Under the pieces are notes generated by a model. It was given only the letters and a program-made list of their open reading frames with translations. It did no database searches and was not told the DNA's origin. A program made the translations under genes and the position numbers. A stretch of DNA of 64,000 nt from Polaribacter aquimarinus (GTDB taxonomy: Bacteria; Bacteroidota; Bacteroidia; Flavobacteriales; Flavobacteriaceae), in assembly GCF_003129485.1 (NCBI RefSeq), contig NZ_QFFG01000006.1:239679-303678 (forward strand), written 5' to 3'. Positions 35,183 through 44,799 of the stretch are shown piece after piece; position 1 is the first letter of the stretch, and each line of letters starts with the position of its first letter.

Positions 35183-36554
35183 TTTTCTTTTTTATGAGTT
35201 TTAAAGTTAATAAATTAAACCGGATAAATAATAAAATAGATGCGGTAGTTAAACCAGCTAATAGTCCAAGCCAAATTCCAAAGCTGCCATACATTTCTTT
35301 AGTCCCTAAAAAATAAGATACTGGAAAACCTATTACCCAATAAGACACAAAAGTGAGTATAGTTGGAATTTTTACATCTTGTAATCCACGTAAAGCTCCT
35401 AAAACTACAACTTGAATACTATCAGAAATTTGAAAAAATGCTGCTGCTAACAATAATTTTGAAGCAATAGAAAGGACTTCCATATTATCTGAATAATTGG
35501 CTGTATCATTTAAATCTACATAAATATTAGGTAAACTTTTGTGGAATAAATAGAAAATACTTGCAAAGAAAATAGCGAATAAAATCCCTAATAAAAAGAT
35601 AGAAAAAGCTATTCTACGTAATTCTTTAAAGTTTTGTAACCCTTTTTGATTTCCAACTCTAATCATAGATGCCACACTTAAACCCATAGCCACCATGAAG
35701 GTCATTGAAGATAAATTTAAAGCTATCTGATTTGCCGCTTGTGGGTTTTTACCCAATAAGCCACTTAACCAAATTGCAGCTGTAAAAATGGCAACTTCAA
35801 AAAACATTTGCATTGCACTTAAAGAACCTAAATTAATAATTCTTTTAATCATTAAAATATCTAATACAAAAAACTTTATATCCTTTACAATTCTTGCAGA
35901 ACGTTCTTTAAAACGTAATAAAGTCCATAGATATATGACCATTACAATACGTGAAGCTAAGGTTCCGTAAGCAGCTCCAACAATACCCATTTCTGGAAAT
36001 CCGAATTTCCCAAAAATTAATACATAATTCAAAATTACGTTTATAATATTTGCAATTAAAGTTGCATACATTGGGTACTTGGTCATCGACATTCCATCAC
36101 TAAACTGTTTTATAGCTTGGAAAATCACTAAAGGTATTAAAGAAAAAGCTACTAAATCTAAATAAGGAATTGCCAATTCCACCACTTCTTTAGGCTGTTT
36201 CATCAAGTACATTAGCGGTTTAGAAAAATAAATCCCTAAGAACAAAATAATTCCTAAAAAGGTACACAGAAACAAGCCGTGTTTGTAAGAAGATCTTGCT
36301 TGTTGTAAATTATTTGAAGAATCTGCTTCTGCAATTAAAGGTGTTATGGCTGTAGAAAAACCAATACCAATAGACATTGCTATAAACATAAAACTGTTTC
36401 CTAAAGAAACTGCTGCTAATTCTGCGGTTCCTAATTGCCCCACCATAATATTATCAATAAAACTAACAAAAGTGTGCCCCAACATCCCTAACATTACTGG
36501 TGCTGCTAGTTGCCAATTGTATTTGAATTCTGAAGTGTATTGAGTGATATTCAA
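35169..36554 (-). CDS. MATE-family multidrug/Na+ antiporter
   Basis: 461 aa with twelve predicted membrane helices in two pseudo-symmetric halves (for example VMLGMLGHTFVSFIDNIMVGQLG at the N-terminus and the matching LGSLSAMQMFFEVAIFTAAIWLSG near 245). The NorM-like residues GLSVASMIRVGNQKG are present. It exports cationic compounds or metabolites against a Na+ or H+ gradient. The 74-aa gene follows with overlap. Confidence 0.9.
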   Translation of the reverse strand: MNITQYTSEFKYNWQLAAPVMLGMLGHTFVSFIDNIMVGQLGTAELAAVSLGNSFMFIAMSIGIGFSTAITPLIAEADSSNNLQQARSSYKHGLFLCTFLGIILFLGIYFSKPLMYLMKQPKEVVELAIPYLDLVAFSLIPLVIFQAIKQFSDGMSMTKYPMYATLIANIINVILNYVLIFGKFGFPEMGIVGAAYGTLASRIVMVIYLWTLLRFKERSARIVKDIKFFVLDILMIKRIINLGSLSAMQMFFEVAIFTAAIWLSGLLGKNPQAANQIALNLSSMTFMVAMGLSVASMIRVGNQKGLQNFKELRRIAFSIFLLGILFAIFFASIFYLFHKSLPNIYVDLNDTANYSDNMEVLSIASKLLLAAAFFQISDSIQVVVLGALRGLQDVKIPTILTFVSYWVIGFPVSYFLGTKEMYGSFGIWLGLLAGLTTASILLFIRFNLLTLKLIKKKNELT

Positions 36555-36642
36555 TTATAGTTTTTTTCTGTTGGCGAAAATACAAATTAGTATTGTTCAA
36601 TATCAGTTTATAAAATTAAAAATACGTTATATGCCGTATTGT

Positions 36643-36669
36643 TTTGGCGTTCAGCATAATATAATTTTG
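36643..36669 (+). promoter_or_regulatory. Candidate promoter of the T9SS-exported protein gene
   Basis: TTTG (36643-36646), 15 bases, TAATTTTG (36662-36669), then 25 bases to the ATG. The spacing is at the short end of the usual range. Confidence 0.45.
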
Positions 36670-36694
36670 AAATATCAAACAAAAACTAAACCTT

Positions 36695-37906
36695 ATGAAA
36701 ACAAAAATTACTTTTAAAACTTTTTTAGCATCATTAATTATGATGCTTATGATTTGTAAAACTTTTGCACAATGGACTTCAGTAAGCAATGGTTTACCTG
36801 CATTAACCACAGTTGGAGTGGCTAATGTTAGAGATACTCTTTTTACTGCCGTAAAAAATCACGGAATTTATTACTCAGTAAATAATGGTGACAATTGGAC
36901 TGCTTGGAAAAATAACTCAAGACTGACTTCTAAAAATTTTAATAAAATGGAAGGACTGCCAATTTTTTCTACTAGTGCCGGAGGAAACTACTTTTATGTA
37001 TATGGAGAAAATCAAATGGATTTTTATTTTTCTCAAGGAGATGGTTCTGCTCTTGTAAACTACAATAATCCAAGCGGAATAATAAATTCTTGGATGAAAA
37101 TTGAAGATGAAAATACTGAATATGATGTTGTTGCTACAAATAATGGAATATATTATAGTACGGATGATAAAAAAACTTGGACACAATCTTCTGGAATAAG
37201 TGGAGATGCTTTGGTGGTTAATGATCTAAATTTAATAACTTATAAAGACAATTCTGAAGCAATATTCGCTTCTACTAACAAAGGAATTTATAAGTCTGAA
37301 GATTTTGGAAAAACATTTACACTTTTTACAACAGGTATTACTGAAAACATTGTAGTTTACAATCAAAATTTCATAGTTACTACCTCTAGTGGTATCTATT
37401 TTCACAGAAATGATGATGATAAATACTTTCCTCTTATTTTAACAGGAAACTATAGAACCTCAGTTATGAGTTATACTGACTTAACTGCTTATGCTTTTGG
37501 TAATGGAACAGCGAAAAAAATAAATCTACAAACCGCAGCAGTAGAAAATTTAAATTTAACAAATGTTTCTGGAGGTATTATTAATAGTGCTACTTATATA
37601 AAAGAATTCTTATTTATTTGCACAGATAACGGTGGAGTTTTTAGAATAAATAGGCAAACAGGTTTATCAGTTAATGATTCTAAACTTAACAGTATTTCAT
37701 TTACTGCTTTTCCTAACCCAAGTGATGGAAAACTTACGCTTACTACAAATCAACCCGCAACTTTCGAATTATATTCTGTAAAGGGAAAATTAATAAAATC
37801 ATTACAAGTTAATAAACAAGAATCATATCATTTAAAATTGGCTTCTGGTATTTATTTCTTGAGGAAAAAAGGAACAAAAATTATTAAGAAAATAATTTTT
37901 AATTAG
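36695..37906 (+). CDS. Secreted propeller protein with type IX secretion sorting domain
   Basis: 403 aa. A Sec signal (residues 1-25, ending KTFAQ) precedes BNR/Asp-box-like repeats (YYSVNNGDNWTAW, YYSTDDKKTWTQS, YKSEDFGKTFTLF) that make up a beta-propeller. The last ~75 residues are a type A T9SS C-terminal domain: FTAFPNPSDGKLTL, ATFELYSVKGKLIKS, ASGIYFLRKKGTKIIKKIIF. The protein is therefore exported across the outer membrane and either released or attached. The ligand is unknown. It has its own promoter and terminator. Confidence 0.85.
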   Translation: MKTKITFKTFLASLIMMLMICKTFAQWTSVSNGLPALTTVGVANVRDTLFTAVKNHGIYYSVNNGDNWTAWKNNSRLTSKNFNKMEGLPIFSTSAGGNYFYVYGENQMDFYFSQGDGSALVNYNNPSGIINSWMKIEDENTEYDVVATNNGIYYSTDDKKTWTQSSGISGDALVVNDLNLITYKDNSEAIFASTNKGIYKSEDFGKTFTLFTTGITENIVVYNQNFIVTTSSGIYFHRNDDDKYFPLILTGNYRTSVMSYTDLTAYAFGNGTAKKINLQTAAVENLNLTNVSGGIINSATYIKEFLFICTDNGGVFRINRQTGLSVNDSKLNSISFTAFPNPSDGKLTLTTNQPATFELYSVKGKLIKSLQVNKQESYHLKLASGIYFLRKKGTKIIKKIIFN

Positions 37907-37935
37907 AAAAATTTCTTAATTCTTAAAATAAAATT

Positions 37936-37970
37936 AAAACTCTTTATTTGTTAAAGAGTTTTTCTTTTTT
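37936..37970 (+). terminator. Terminator of the T9SS-exported protein gene
   Basis: AAAACTCTTTA (37936-37946) pairs with TAAAGAGTTTT (37952-37962) around TTTGT, followed by a T/C-rich tail with TTTTTT. Confidence 0.75.
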
Positions 37971-37974
37971 ATGT

Positions 37975-37982
37975 TATTTTTG
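37975..37982 (+). promoter_or_regulatory. Candidate -7 element of tpx
   Basis: TATTTTTG fits TANNTTTG, 23 bases before the tpx ATG and immediately after the upstream terminator. A TTTG at 37947-37950 is 24 bases away, longer than usual. Confidence 0.45.
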
Positions 37983-38005
37983 ATGCTCACTTAAACAACA
38001 TCATA

Positions 38006-38503
38006 ATGGCAGATATTACGCTTAAAGGAAATGCAATAAATACTATCGGAAATTTACCAGAAATTGGAACTACAGCTCCTGATTTTACTTTAACAACAGT
38101 TGATTTATCTCAAAAATCTTTAACAGATTTTTTTGGTAAAAAAATAATTTTAAATATATTTCCAAGTGTAGATACAGGAACTTGTGCTACTTCTGTTAGA
38201 GAGTTTAATAAAAAAGCTTCTGATTTAGAAAACACAATTGTTTTATGTGTTTCTAAAGACTTACCATTTGCTCAGAAACGTTTTTGTGGGGCTGAAGGAA
38301 TAGAAAACGTTGAGATGTTATCTGACTTTGCCGATGGGAATTTCGGAAAATCTTATAATTTAGAAATTGCTAATGGACCTTTAGCACATTTACACTCTAG
38401 AGCTATTGTAGTTATTGATGAAAACGGAAAAATAACATACACAGAACAAGTTCCAGAAATTGTTGATGAACCAAATTATGAAGCTGCCTTAAACGCATTA
38501 TAG
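38006..38503 (+). CDS. tpx: Thiol peroxidase
   Basis: 165 aa atypical 2-Cys peroxiredoxin reducing alkyl hydroperoxides with thioredoxin. The peroxidatic Cys60 is in SVDTGTCATSVREF and the resolving Cys94 is in RFCGAEGIENV, matching E. coli Cys61 and Cys95; Cys81 also matches. The stop is one base before the dgkA ATG. First gene of a tight run tpx-dgkA-ftsK-lolA. Confidence 0.96.
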   Translation: MADITLKGNAINTIGNLPEIGTTAPDFTLTTVDLSQKSLTDFFGKKIILNIFPSVDTGTCATSVREFNKKASDLENTIVLCVSKDLPFAQKRFCGAEGIENVEMLSDFADGNFGKSYNLEIANGPLAHLHSRAIVVIDENGKITYTEQVPEIVDEPNYEAALNAL

Positions 38504-38504
38504 A

Positions 38505-38885
38505 ATGAAAAATCCAAATGATAGTTTTTTAAGAGGTAGATTGCGTAGTGTAAAATATGCTTTTAAAGGACTTTGGATTCTAGTAACTACTGAAGATAGT
38601 GTTAAAGTGCAACTTTGTGTTGCTTTAATTGCTACCATTTTAGGTTTTGTCTTTAATATTTCTAATACAGAATGGATGTTACAATTTTTAGCAATTGGCT
38701 TAGTATTAACAGCAGAAGCTGCAAATACAGCCATAGAAGCTATTGCTGATTTTATTCATCCAGAATATCATAAAAAAATTGGATTAATTAAAGATATTGG
38801 TGCTGGAATTCCAACTTTTGCAGCATTAATCTCTCTTGTTATAGCAGGTTTTATTTACATTCCTAAAATACTATTACTTTTCTAA
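38505..38885 (+). CDS. dgkA: Diacylglycerol/undecaprenol kinase
   Basis: 126 aa with three membrane helices (~32-50, 55-77 and 100-122). The family signature EAANTAIEAIADF follows helix 2 and holds the catalytic Glu and metal site. Gram-negative DgkA recycles diacylglycerol from lipid-decorated glycans; the Bacillus-type enzyme phosphorylates undecaprenol. The substrate cannot be settled by eye. It is one base after tpx and 42 bases before ftsK. Confidence 0.9.
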   Translation: MKNPNDSFLRGRLRSVKYAFKGLWILVTTEDSVKVQLCVALIATILGFVFNISNTEWMLQFLAIGLVLTAEAANTAIEAIADFIHPEYHKKIGLIKDIGAGIPTFAALISLVIAGFIYIPKILLLF

Positions 38886-38927
38886 GTAAATATGTATATT
38901 TACTGCTAAAATCTACCAATAACTTTA

Positions 38928-41369
38928 ATGGCTAAAAGCAAACAAGGCACAAAAAAAATAATTAATACTTCGGAAAATAAACCGAGTTTTTTTGCATTTC
39001 TTAAAACAAGACAATCCCAAACCATTTTAGGAACGTTCTTAATTTTGTTTGCTATCTTTTTATGTATTGCCTTTATTTCTTTTTTCTTTAATTGGCAAGA
39101 AGATCAAAGTACCATTAGTAAGTTAACAGACAAAACTGTTAGAAGTAAAAATCTTTTAGGGAAAATTGGTGCAAACTTAAGTCACTTTTTTATTTATAAA
39201 AGTTTTGGTATAGCTGCATTTATTATCGCTTTTCAGGTATTTTTAACTGGGGCATTAATTTTGTTAAAAAAGAAATTAAATAAAATTATAATCTCTTGGA
39301 ATTGGAATTTACTTGCTACTTTATGGCTATCTATTTCTTTAGGTTTTTTGCACAAAAAAAACGCGCTTCTTTCTGGTATTATTGGTTTTGAGGTAAATGA
39401 GTTTTCACAAACTTTTATAGGAAAAACAGGATTAGTTATTCTATTAGCTTTTTTATGTATTACCTACATTGTTCTCCGATATAAAGTAACTTTTGATGCT
39501 TATTTTGAAAAGATTCAAAGAAAAAGAGAAGAAAGAAAAGCCAAAGAATTTGAAAAAAGTAAAGAGAAAATTACTGAGAAAAATGAAGAAACATCTAAAA
39601 GTATCGACTTAACTACATCTGAGAAAAAAGAAAAATCTGAATTTGAACTTTCTGTAGAAAATTTAAAACCTACCATTTCTAAACATTCAGAAGTTGAAAA
39701 ACCAAAAGCAGAATACCCTTTAAAAGTAGAAGAACATATTGAACCTACTTTAAAAACAGAAATTGGAAAAAATGAAGAAGTTGTAGCCATAGATATTGAA
39801 AAAATAGAAGAAGAAAAAAGTGTAACAGAAAATCTATCTGATAAAATTTTAAAAGATTTCGGAGAGTTTGACCCAACATTAGAACTGTCTAACTTTAAGT
39901 TTCCTACTTTTAATCTCCTAAAACAATACAACGAAAGTATTTCTATAGATCCTGAAGAATTAGAGGCTAATAAAAACAGAATAGTAGAAACTTTAAGTAA
40001 TTATAAAATTGGAATTTCTGAAATTAAAGCTACTGTTGGTCCTACAATAACCTTATATGAGATTGTTCCTGAAGCTGGAATTCGAATTTCAAAAATTAAA
40101 AATTTAGAAGATGATATTGCGCTTTCTTTATCTGCATTAGGAATTAGAATTATTGCTCCTATTCCTGGAAAAGGTACGATTGGTATTGAAGTTCCAAATA
40201 AAAAATCAACTATTGTTTCTATGCATTCTGCAATTTCTTCTAAGAAATTTCAAGAATCTAGGATGGAATTGCCGATAGCTTTGGGAAAAACCATTTCTAA
40301 TGAAACTTTTGTTGTTGACTTGGCTAAAATGCCTCACTTATTAATGGCTGGAGCTACTGGGCAAGGGAAATCAGTAGGTTTAAATGCAGTTTTAACATCA
40401 CTATTATATAAAAAACATCCTGCTGAAGTAAAGTTCATTTTAGTTGATCCCAAGAAGGTAGAATTAACTCTATTTAATAAAATAGAACGCCATTATTTAG
40501 CCAAACTCCCAGATACTGAAGAAGCTATTATTACAGACACTAGTAAAGTAGTTACTACTTTAAATTCTTTGTGTATTGAAATGGATAATCGTTACGATTT
40601 ATTAAAATCTGCAATGGTTAGAAATATTAAAGAATACAATGCAAAATTTAAACAGCGTAAATTAAATCCTAATGATGGTCATCAATTTTTACCCTATATT
40701 GTTTTGGTAATTGATGAATTTGCAGATTTAATTATGACTGCTGGTAAAGAAGTAGAAACACCAATTGCGAGACTTGCTCAGTTAGCAAGAGCTATTGGAA
40801 TTCATTTAATTGTAGCAACTCAAAGACCTTCTGTAAATGTAATAACAGGTATTATTAAAGCCAATTTTCCATCAAGAATTGCATTTCGAGTAACTTCAAA
40901 AATTGATTCAAGAACCATCTTAGATGCACCTGGAGCAGACCAATTAATTGGTAGAGGAGATTTATTATATTCTGGAGGAAACGATATTACAAGAATACAA
41001 TGTGCTTTTGTTGATACTCCTGAAGTTGAAAAAATAACTGATTTTATTGGCTCACAAAAAGCATATACCGAAGCTTATCAGTTACCAGAGTATATAGATG
41101 ATGAAAGTGGCACAAGTATTGATATTGATATTGAAGACAGGGATAAACTCTTTAAAGAAGCTGCAGAAATTATTGTTACGGCGCAACAAGGTTCTGCATC
41201 TTTGTTACAAAGAAAATTAAAATTAGGATATAATAGAGCGGGTAGATTAATTGATCAACTAGAAGCAGCCGGTATTGTCGGTGGTTTTGAAGGTAGTAAA
41301 GCTCGACAAGTTTTAGTTCCTGATTTAATAGCATTAGAACAATTATTAGAAAACGAAAAGAATATATAG
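38928..41369 (+). CDS. ftsK: DNA translocase FtsK/SpoIIIE
   Basis: 813 aa. Four membrane helices lie at about 33-53, 85-112, 125-147 and 164-185, then a charged Glu/Lys linker (~195-300). The alpha/beta motor follows, with Walker A AGATGQGKSVGLNAVL (~480), LVDPKKVELTLF, Walker B IVLVIDEFADL and ATQRPSVNVITG. The C-terminal gamma winged helix (~745-805, QQGSASLLQRKLKLGYNRAGRLIDQLE) reads orienting DNA sequences. It pumps chromosome ends at the septum during division. Confidence 0.96.
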   Translation: MAKSKQGTKKIINTSENKPSFFAFLKTRQSQTILGTFLILFAIFLCIAFISFFFNWQEDQSTISKLTDKTVRSKNLLGKIGANLSHFFIYKSFGIAAFIIAFQVFLTGALILLKKKLNKIIISWNWNLLATLWLSISLGFLHKKNALLSGIIGFEVNEFSQTFIGKTGLVILLAFLCITYIVLRYKVTFDAYFEKIQRKREERKAKEFEKSKEKITEKNEETSKSIDLTTSEKKEKSEFELSVENLKPTISKHSEVEKPKAEYPLKVEEHIEPTLKTEIGKNEEVVAIDIEKIEEEKSVTENLSDKILKDFGEFDPTLELSNFKFPTFNLLKQYNESISIDPEELEANKNRIVETLSNYKIGISEIKATVGPTITLYEIVPEAGIRISKIKNLEDDIALSLSALGIRIIAPIPGKGTIGIEVPNKKSTIVSMHSAISSKKFQESRMELPIALGKTISNETFVVDLAKMPHLLMAGATGQGKSVGLNAVLTSLLYKKHPAEVKFILVDPKKVELTLFNKIERHYLAKLPDTEEAIITDTSKVVTTLNSLCIEMDNRYDLLKSAMVRNIKEYNAKFKQRKLNPNDGHQFLPYIVLVIDEFADLIMTAGKEVETPIARLAQLARAIGIHLIVATQRPSVNVITGIIKANFPSRIAFRVTSKIDSRTILDAPGADQLIGRGDLLYSGGNDITRIQCAFVDTPEVEKITDFIGSQKAYTEAYQLPEYIDDESGTSIDIDIEDRDKLFKEAAEIIVTAQQGSASLLQRKLKLGYNRAGRLIDQLEAAGIVGGFEGSKARQVLVPDLIALEQLLENEKNI

Positions 41370-41403
41370 AAACTCGATAAAACGAGATTACAAGATTAGA
41401 AAT

Positions 41404-42060
41404 ATGAAGAAAATTGGAATTTTAATTTTAAGTTTATTTATATCAACCGCAAGTTTTTCTCAAAACTCTGCTAAAGCTAAATCATTATTAGATGAAGTTT
41501 CCACCAAAATGGGGGCTTATAAAAATATGCATATTAGTTTCAGCCAGACCTTAAGTAATGAAGATGCTGGGATTAAAGAAGGTGATGAACCTCCAATTAG
41601 AGGAGAAATTACATTGCAAGGAGAAAAATACCATCTAAATTATTTAGGAAACAACTTTATCTTCGACGGCAAGAAACTTTATGTGATTAATAAAGAAGAA
41701 AAAGAAATTTCTATTACTGATGGAGACATGAGTGGTGATGATGGATTTATTTACCCTTCTAAACTATTAACTTTTTACAAAGAGGGTTATACTTTTCAAA
41801 TGGGTAAATTAAAGAATTTAAAAGGTAAAAAAGTTCAATTTGTTACATTAAATCCTATTGATAGTTCATCAGATATTATTAAAGTAGAATTAGCTATAGA
41901 TGCAAAAACCAAACATATTTATAAATTAATTCAAGTTGGCTCTAATGGTTCAAAAACAACGTTTACCATTACCGGTTTTAAGAGTAATCAATCTATATCT
42001 GATACTTTTTTTTCTCTTGAGATTGAAAAATATAAGAAACTTAAATACACCATAGATTAA
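41404..42060 (+). CDS. lolA: LolA-like outer-membrane lipoprotein carrier protein
   Basis: 218 aa periplasmic protein with a Sec signal (residues 1-19, SFSQ). The mature half-barrel contains MHISFSQTLSNED, GEITLQGEKYHLNYLGNNFIFDGKKLYV and late strands KVQFVTLNP. LolA carries lipoproteins from the LolCDE exporter to the outer membrane; flavobacteria usually lack LolB. Position after ftsK and before the LptF-like permease is a common flavobacterial order as I recall. A terminator hairpin closes the unit. Confidence 0.85.
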   Translation: MKKIGILILSLFISTASFSQNSAKAKSLLDEVSTKMGAYKNMHISFSQTLSNEDAGIKEGDEPPIRGEITLQGEKYHLNYLGNNFIFDGKKLYVINKEEKEISITDGDMSGDDGFIYPSKLLTFYKEGYTFQMGKLKNLKGKKVQFVTLNPIDSSSDIIKVELAIDAKTKHIYKLIQVGSNGSKTTFTITGFKSNQSISDTFFSLEIEKYKKLKYTID

Positions 42061-42085
42061 ACTTTTTACCAATTAACAGAAAATT

Positions 42086-42120
42086 AGTAGCTTTTTAATA
42101 GATTAGAAGCTACTTTTGTT
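42086..42120 (+). terminator. lolA terminator overlapping the lptF promoter
   Basis: AGTAGCTT (42086-42093) pairs with AAGCTACT (42107-42114), followed by TTTGTTTTT. The right arm shares its TACT with a -7 box TACTTTTG (42111-42118) that serves the permease gene, so one short segment ends one transcript and starts the next. Confidence 0.6.
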
Positions 42121-42124
42121 TTTA

Positions 42125-43567
42125 ATGAAAATTTTAGATAAATACATCTTAAAAACATTCTTTAGACCATTTATAGCAACATTTTTAATTGTGCTATTTG
42201 TATTGGTTATGCAAGTATTATGGCAAACTTTTGAAAACATTGCTGGTAAAGGTATTAGCCTACCTTTTATTCTAAAATTTCTATACTATACCGCCTTAAT
42301 CATTACTGCTCAAGCATTACCAATAGCTGTATTATTATCTTCAATTATGGCACTAGGTAGTTTAGGTGAAAATTATGAATTTGCAGCTGCTAAATCAGCT
42401 GGAATATCATTACCAAGATTAGTAAGACCGTTAATTATTCTCACCATTGTTTTAAGTGGTGTAAACTTCTTGTTCTTGAATAATATATTTCCATATGCTA
42501 CATTAAAGCAAGCCAATTTATATAGCAATATAAAAAAGAAAAAACCTGCTTTAGCCCTTGTACCTGGAAGTTTTAATAGTGATATACCCGGATATCAAAT
42601 TAAATTTGAGGAAAAATATGGTGAAGAAGAAAATTTATTAAAAAAAGTACTTATTTATGATTTATCTGATAAAAAAGGAAATCAAAAAGTAATTACTGCT
42701 GAAAGAGGAAAAATAGTATCTGAAGAAGGAAGCCGTTATATGACACTTATTCTATACGATGGTTATTATTTTGAAGAACATGTTAAGTCTGCTAGAACTT
42801 TAGCAAAAAGAAAGAAAATGGCAGCCTCAAATGCTAAATTTAAAGAATACGAATTTAATATCGATATTTCTTCTATTACAGGACAAAATTTAGATGAAGT
42901 TCGAGTAACTGACAATTACAGAATGCTGAGTATGCAGCAAATAAAAGATACTATTCCACACATTAAGAGTAGTTATGATGAAGTCTTACGTCTTAGAACT
43001 AAAAATATTTATGCAAGTACTAATGCCAAGAAATTATATAAATATCCAGATTCATTAATCAAAAAAAATCTTGAATCAGAAATTCTAGACAACTTTATTT
43101 TAAACGAAAAAATAGCAGTTTTAAATTCTGCTACATCAAAATCTAGCAGAGCGTTAAGCTCTATAAATAATAACATCGATACCATAAAGTATCGACGTAA
43201 AACTTTAAATTTCTTTGATACAGAATATTACAATCGGTTTGCATTTTCACTGTCTTGTTTAATATTGTTTTTCATTGGAGCTCCTTTGGGTTCTATTATA
43301 AGAAAAGGCGGTTTTGGTTTACCAATGATTCTTGCCATTGCTATTTATGTAGTTTATTTTTTTAGTAATACATTTGGAAAAAATTTAGCAGAAGAAAGTT
43401 CTATAACAGCTCTTTTAGGTTCTTGGATTGCTGTAATAATTATGGCTCCTATAGGTATTTTATTAACTATTAGAGCAACAAAAGACAAAGGAATATTTAA
43501 TACAGATGCCATTGTGCTACCGATAACAAACTTTTTTAAAAAAATCTTCAAAAGAAAAGAAGACTAA
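42125..43567 (+). CDS. LptF/LptG-family permease (YjgP/YjgQ)
   Basis: 480 aa with helices at about 12-32, 50-75, 98-120 and three more at 375-450, enclosing a periplasmic beta-jellyroll region (~130-250) and a family-specific insert (~265-360). LptF and LptG form the membrane part of the ABC exporter that moves lipopolysaccharide to the outer membrane. The start at 42125 is chosen because an upstream in-frame TTG is part of the promoter. Only one of the pair is present here. ribB follows after 4 bases. Confidence 0.9.
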   Translation: MKILDKYILKTFFRPFIATFLIVLFVLVMQVLWQTFENIAGKGISLPFILKFLYYTALIITAQALPIAVLLSSIMALGSLGENYEFAAAKSAGISLPRLVRPLIILTIVLSGVNFLFLNNIFPYATLKQANLYSNIKKKKPALALVPGSFNSDIPGYQIKFEEKYGEEENLLKKVLIYDLSDKKGNQKVITAERGKIVSEEGSRYMTLILYDGYYFEEHVKSARTLAKRKKMAASNAKFKEYEFNIDISSITGQNLDEVRVTDNYRMLSMQQIKDTIPHIKSSYDEVLRLRTKNIYASTNAKKLYKYPDSLIKKNLESEILDNFILNEKIAVLNSATSKSSRALSSINNNIDTIKYRRKTLNFFDTEYYNRFAFSLSCLILFFIGAPLGSIIRKGGFGLPMILAIAIYVVYFFSNTFGKNLAEESSITALLGSWIAVIIMAPIGILLTIRATKDKGIFNTDAIVLPITNFFKKIFKRKED

Positions 43568-43571
43568 ATTT

Positions 43572-44717
43572 ATGACCTCAAAAATTCATAAAAATAAGAT
43601 ACAATTAGATCTTATAGCTGATGCCATAACAGATATAAAAAATGGTAAAGTTATCATTGTTGTTGACGATGAAAATCGTGAAAATGAAGGTGATTTTCTT
43701 GCTGCTGCTGAAAAGGTAACTCCAGAAATGATTAATTTCATGGCAACTCATGGAAGAGGTCTTATTTGCGCCCCTTTAACAGAAGGTAGGTGCAAGGAGT
43801 TGGAGTTAGGCATGATGGTGAATAATAATACAGACCCAATGGAAACTGCTTTTACAGTATCTGTAGATTTACGTGGAAAAGGTGTAACAACTGGAATTTC
43901 TGCCTCTGACAGAGCGTTAACTGTAAAAGCCCTAATTGAAAAAGGAACAAAACCTTTTGATTTGGCAAGACCAGGTCATATTTTTCCGTTAAGAGCAAAA
44001 GAAGGTGGTGTTTTAAGAAGAACTGGACATACAGAAGCTGCTATAGATTTTGCTCGTTTAGCTGGTCTCGAACCAGCTGGTCTTATTGTAGAAATAATGA
44101 ACGAAGATGGAACCATGGCTCGTTTACCAGAGCTCTTAAAAGTTGCTAAAAAGTTTGATATTAAAATTGTATCTATAGCAGACCTTGTAGCTTATAGAAT
44201 GGAGCACGATTCTTTAATCGAAAAGAAAGAAGATTTTAATATTATTACTCGTTTTGGAGAGTTTAGGTTAAGAGCTTATCAACAAACCACTAATAAACAA
44301 ATACATTTAGCATTAACAAAAGGTTCTTGGTCTAGAGAAGAAAGTGTTTTAACCAGAGTAAATTCAACTTTAGTTAATAATGATATTTTAGGAACACTTA
44401 CTAATAATGCTGATCAAAAATTAGATCAAATGTTTCAAGTAATTAATGACCAAGGAAAAGGTGCTATTATATTTGTAAATCAACAAAATCAATCTCAAAA
44501 TTTACTAAGCAGACTCTCTATTTTAAAAGAAAATCAAGAAAATGGAAATATTAAAGCTCCAGAAATTAAAATGGACGCCAAAGATTTTGGAATTGGAGCA
44601 CAGATTTTACATGATTTAAATATTAGTAAATTAAAATTGATCACAAATTCACAACAAACAAAACGTGTAGGTATTATTGGTTATGGTTTAGAAATTGTTG
44701 ACTATGTAAATTATTAA
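43572..44717 (+). CDS. ribB: 3,4-dihydroxy-2-butanone-4-phosphate synthase with degenerate GTP cyclohydrolase II domain
   Basis: 381 aa. Residues ~12-212 are an intact RibB domain (VVDDENRENEGDFLAAAE, MATHGRGLICAPL, TGISASDRALT, RPGHIFPLRAKEGGVLRRTGHTEA). It makes the four-carbon riboflavin precursor from ribulose-5-phosphate. Residues ~217-380 align with RibA, but the zinc Cys of the E-C-x-x-G-D-x-(F/L)-x-S-x-x-C-x-C motif are replaced (RVNSTLVNNDILGTLTNNAD), so GTP cyclohydrolase activity is unlikely. A separate ribA should exist elsewhere. Confidence 0.92.
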   Translation: MTSKIHKNKIQLDLIADAITDIKNGKVIIVVDDENRENEGDFLAAAEKVTPEMINFMATHGRGLICAPLTEGRCKELELGMMVNNNTDPMETAFTVSVDLRGKGVTTGISASDRALTVKALIEKGTKPFDLARPGHIFPLRAKEGGVLRRTGHTEAAIDFARLAGLEPAGLIVEIMNEDGTMARLPELLKVAKKFDIKIVSIADLVAYRMEHDSLIEKKEDFNIITRFGEFRLRAYQQTTNKQIHLALTKGSWSREESVLTRVNSTLVNNDILGTLTNNADQKLDQMFQVINDQGKGAIIFVNQQNQSQNLLSRLSILKENQENGNIKAPEIKMDAKDFGIGAQILHDLNISKLKLITNSQQTKRVGIIGYGLEIVDYVNY

Positions 44718-44799
44718 TTTTATTCGTTATTAAAAATTTAAATAAAACCTATTCAAGAGATTTTAGAAAAAGGGAAATCTGATTATTTTATAGAAAATT

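Noticed and set aside
39515..39931. 138-codon minus-strand ORF inside ftsK
   Set aside because: Ser/Phe-rich mirror of the low-complexity Glu/Lys linker of FtsK.
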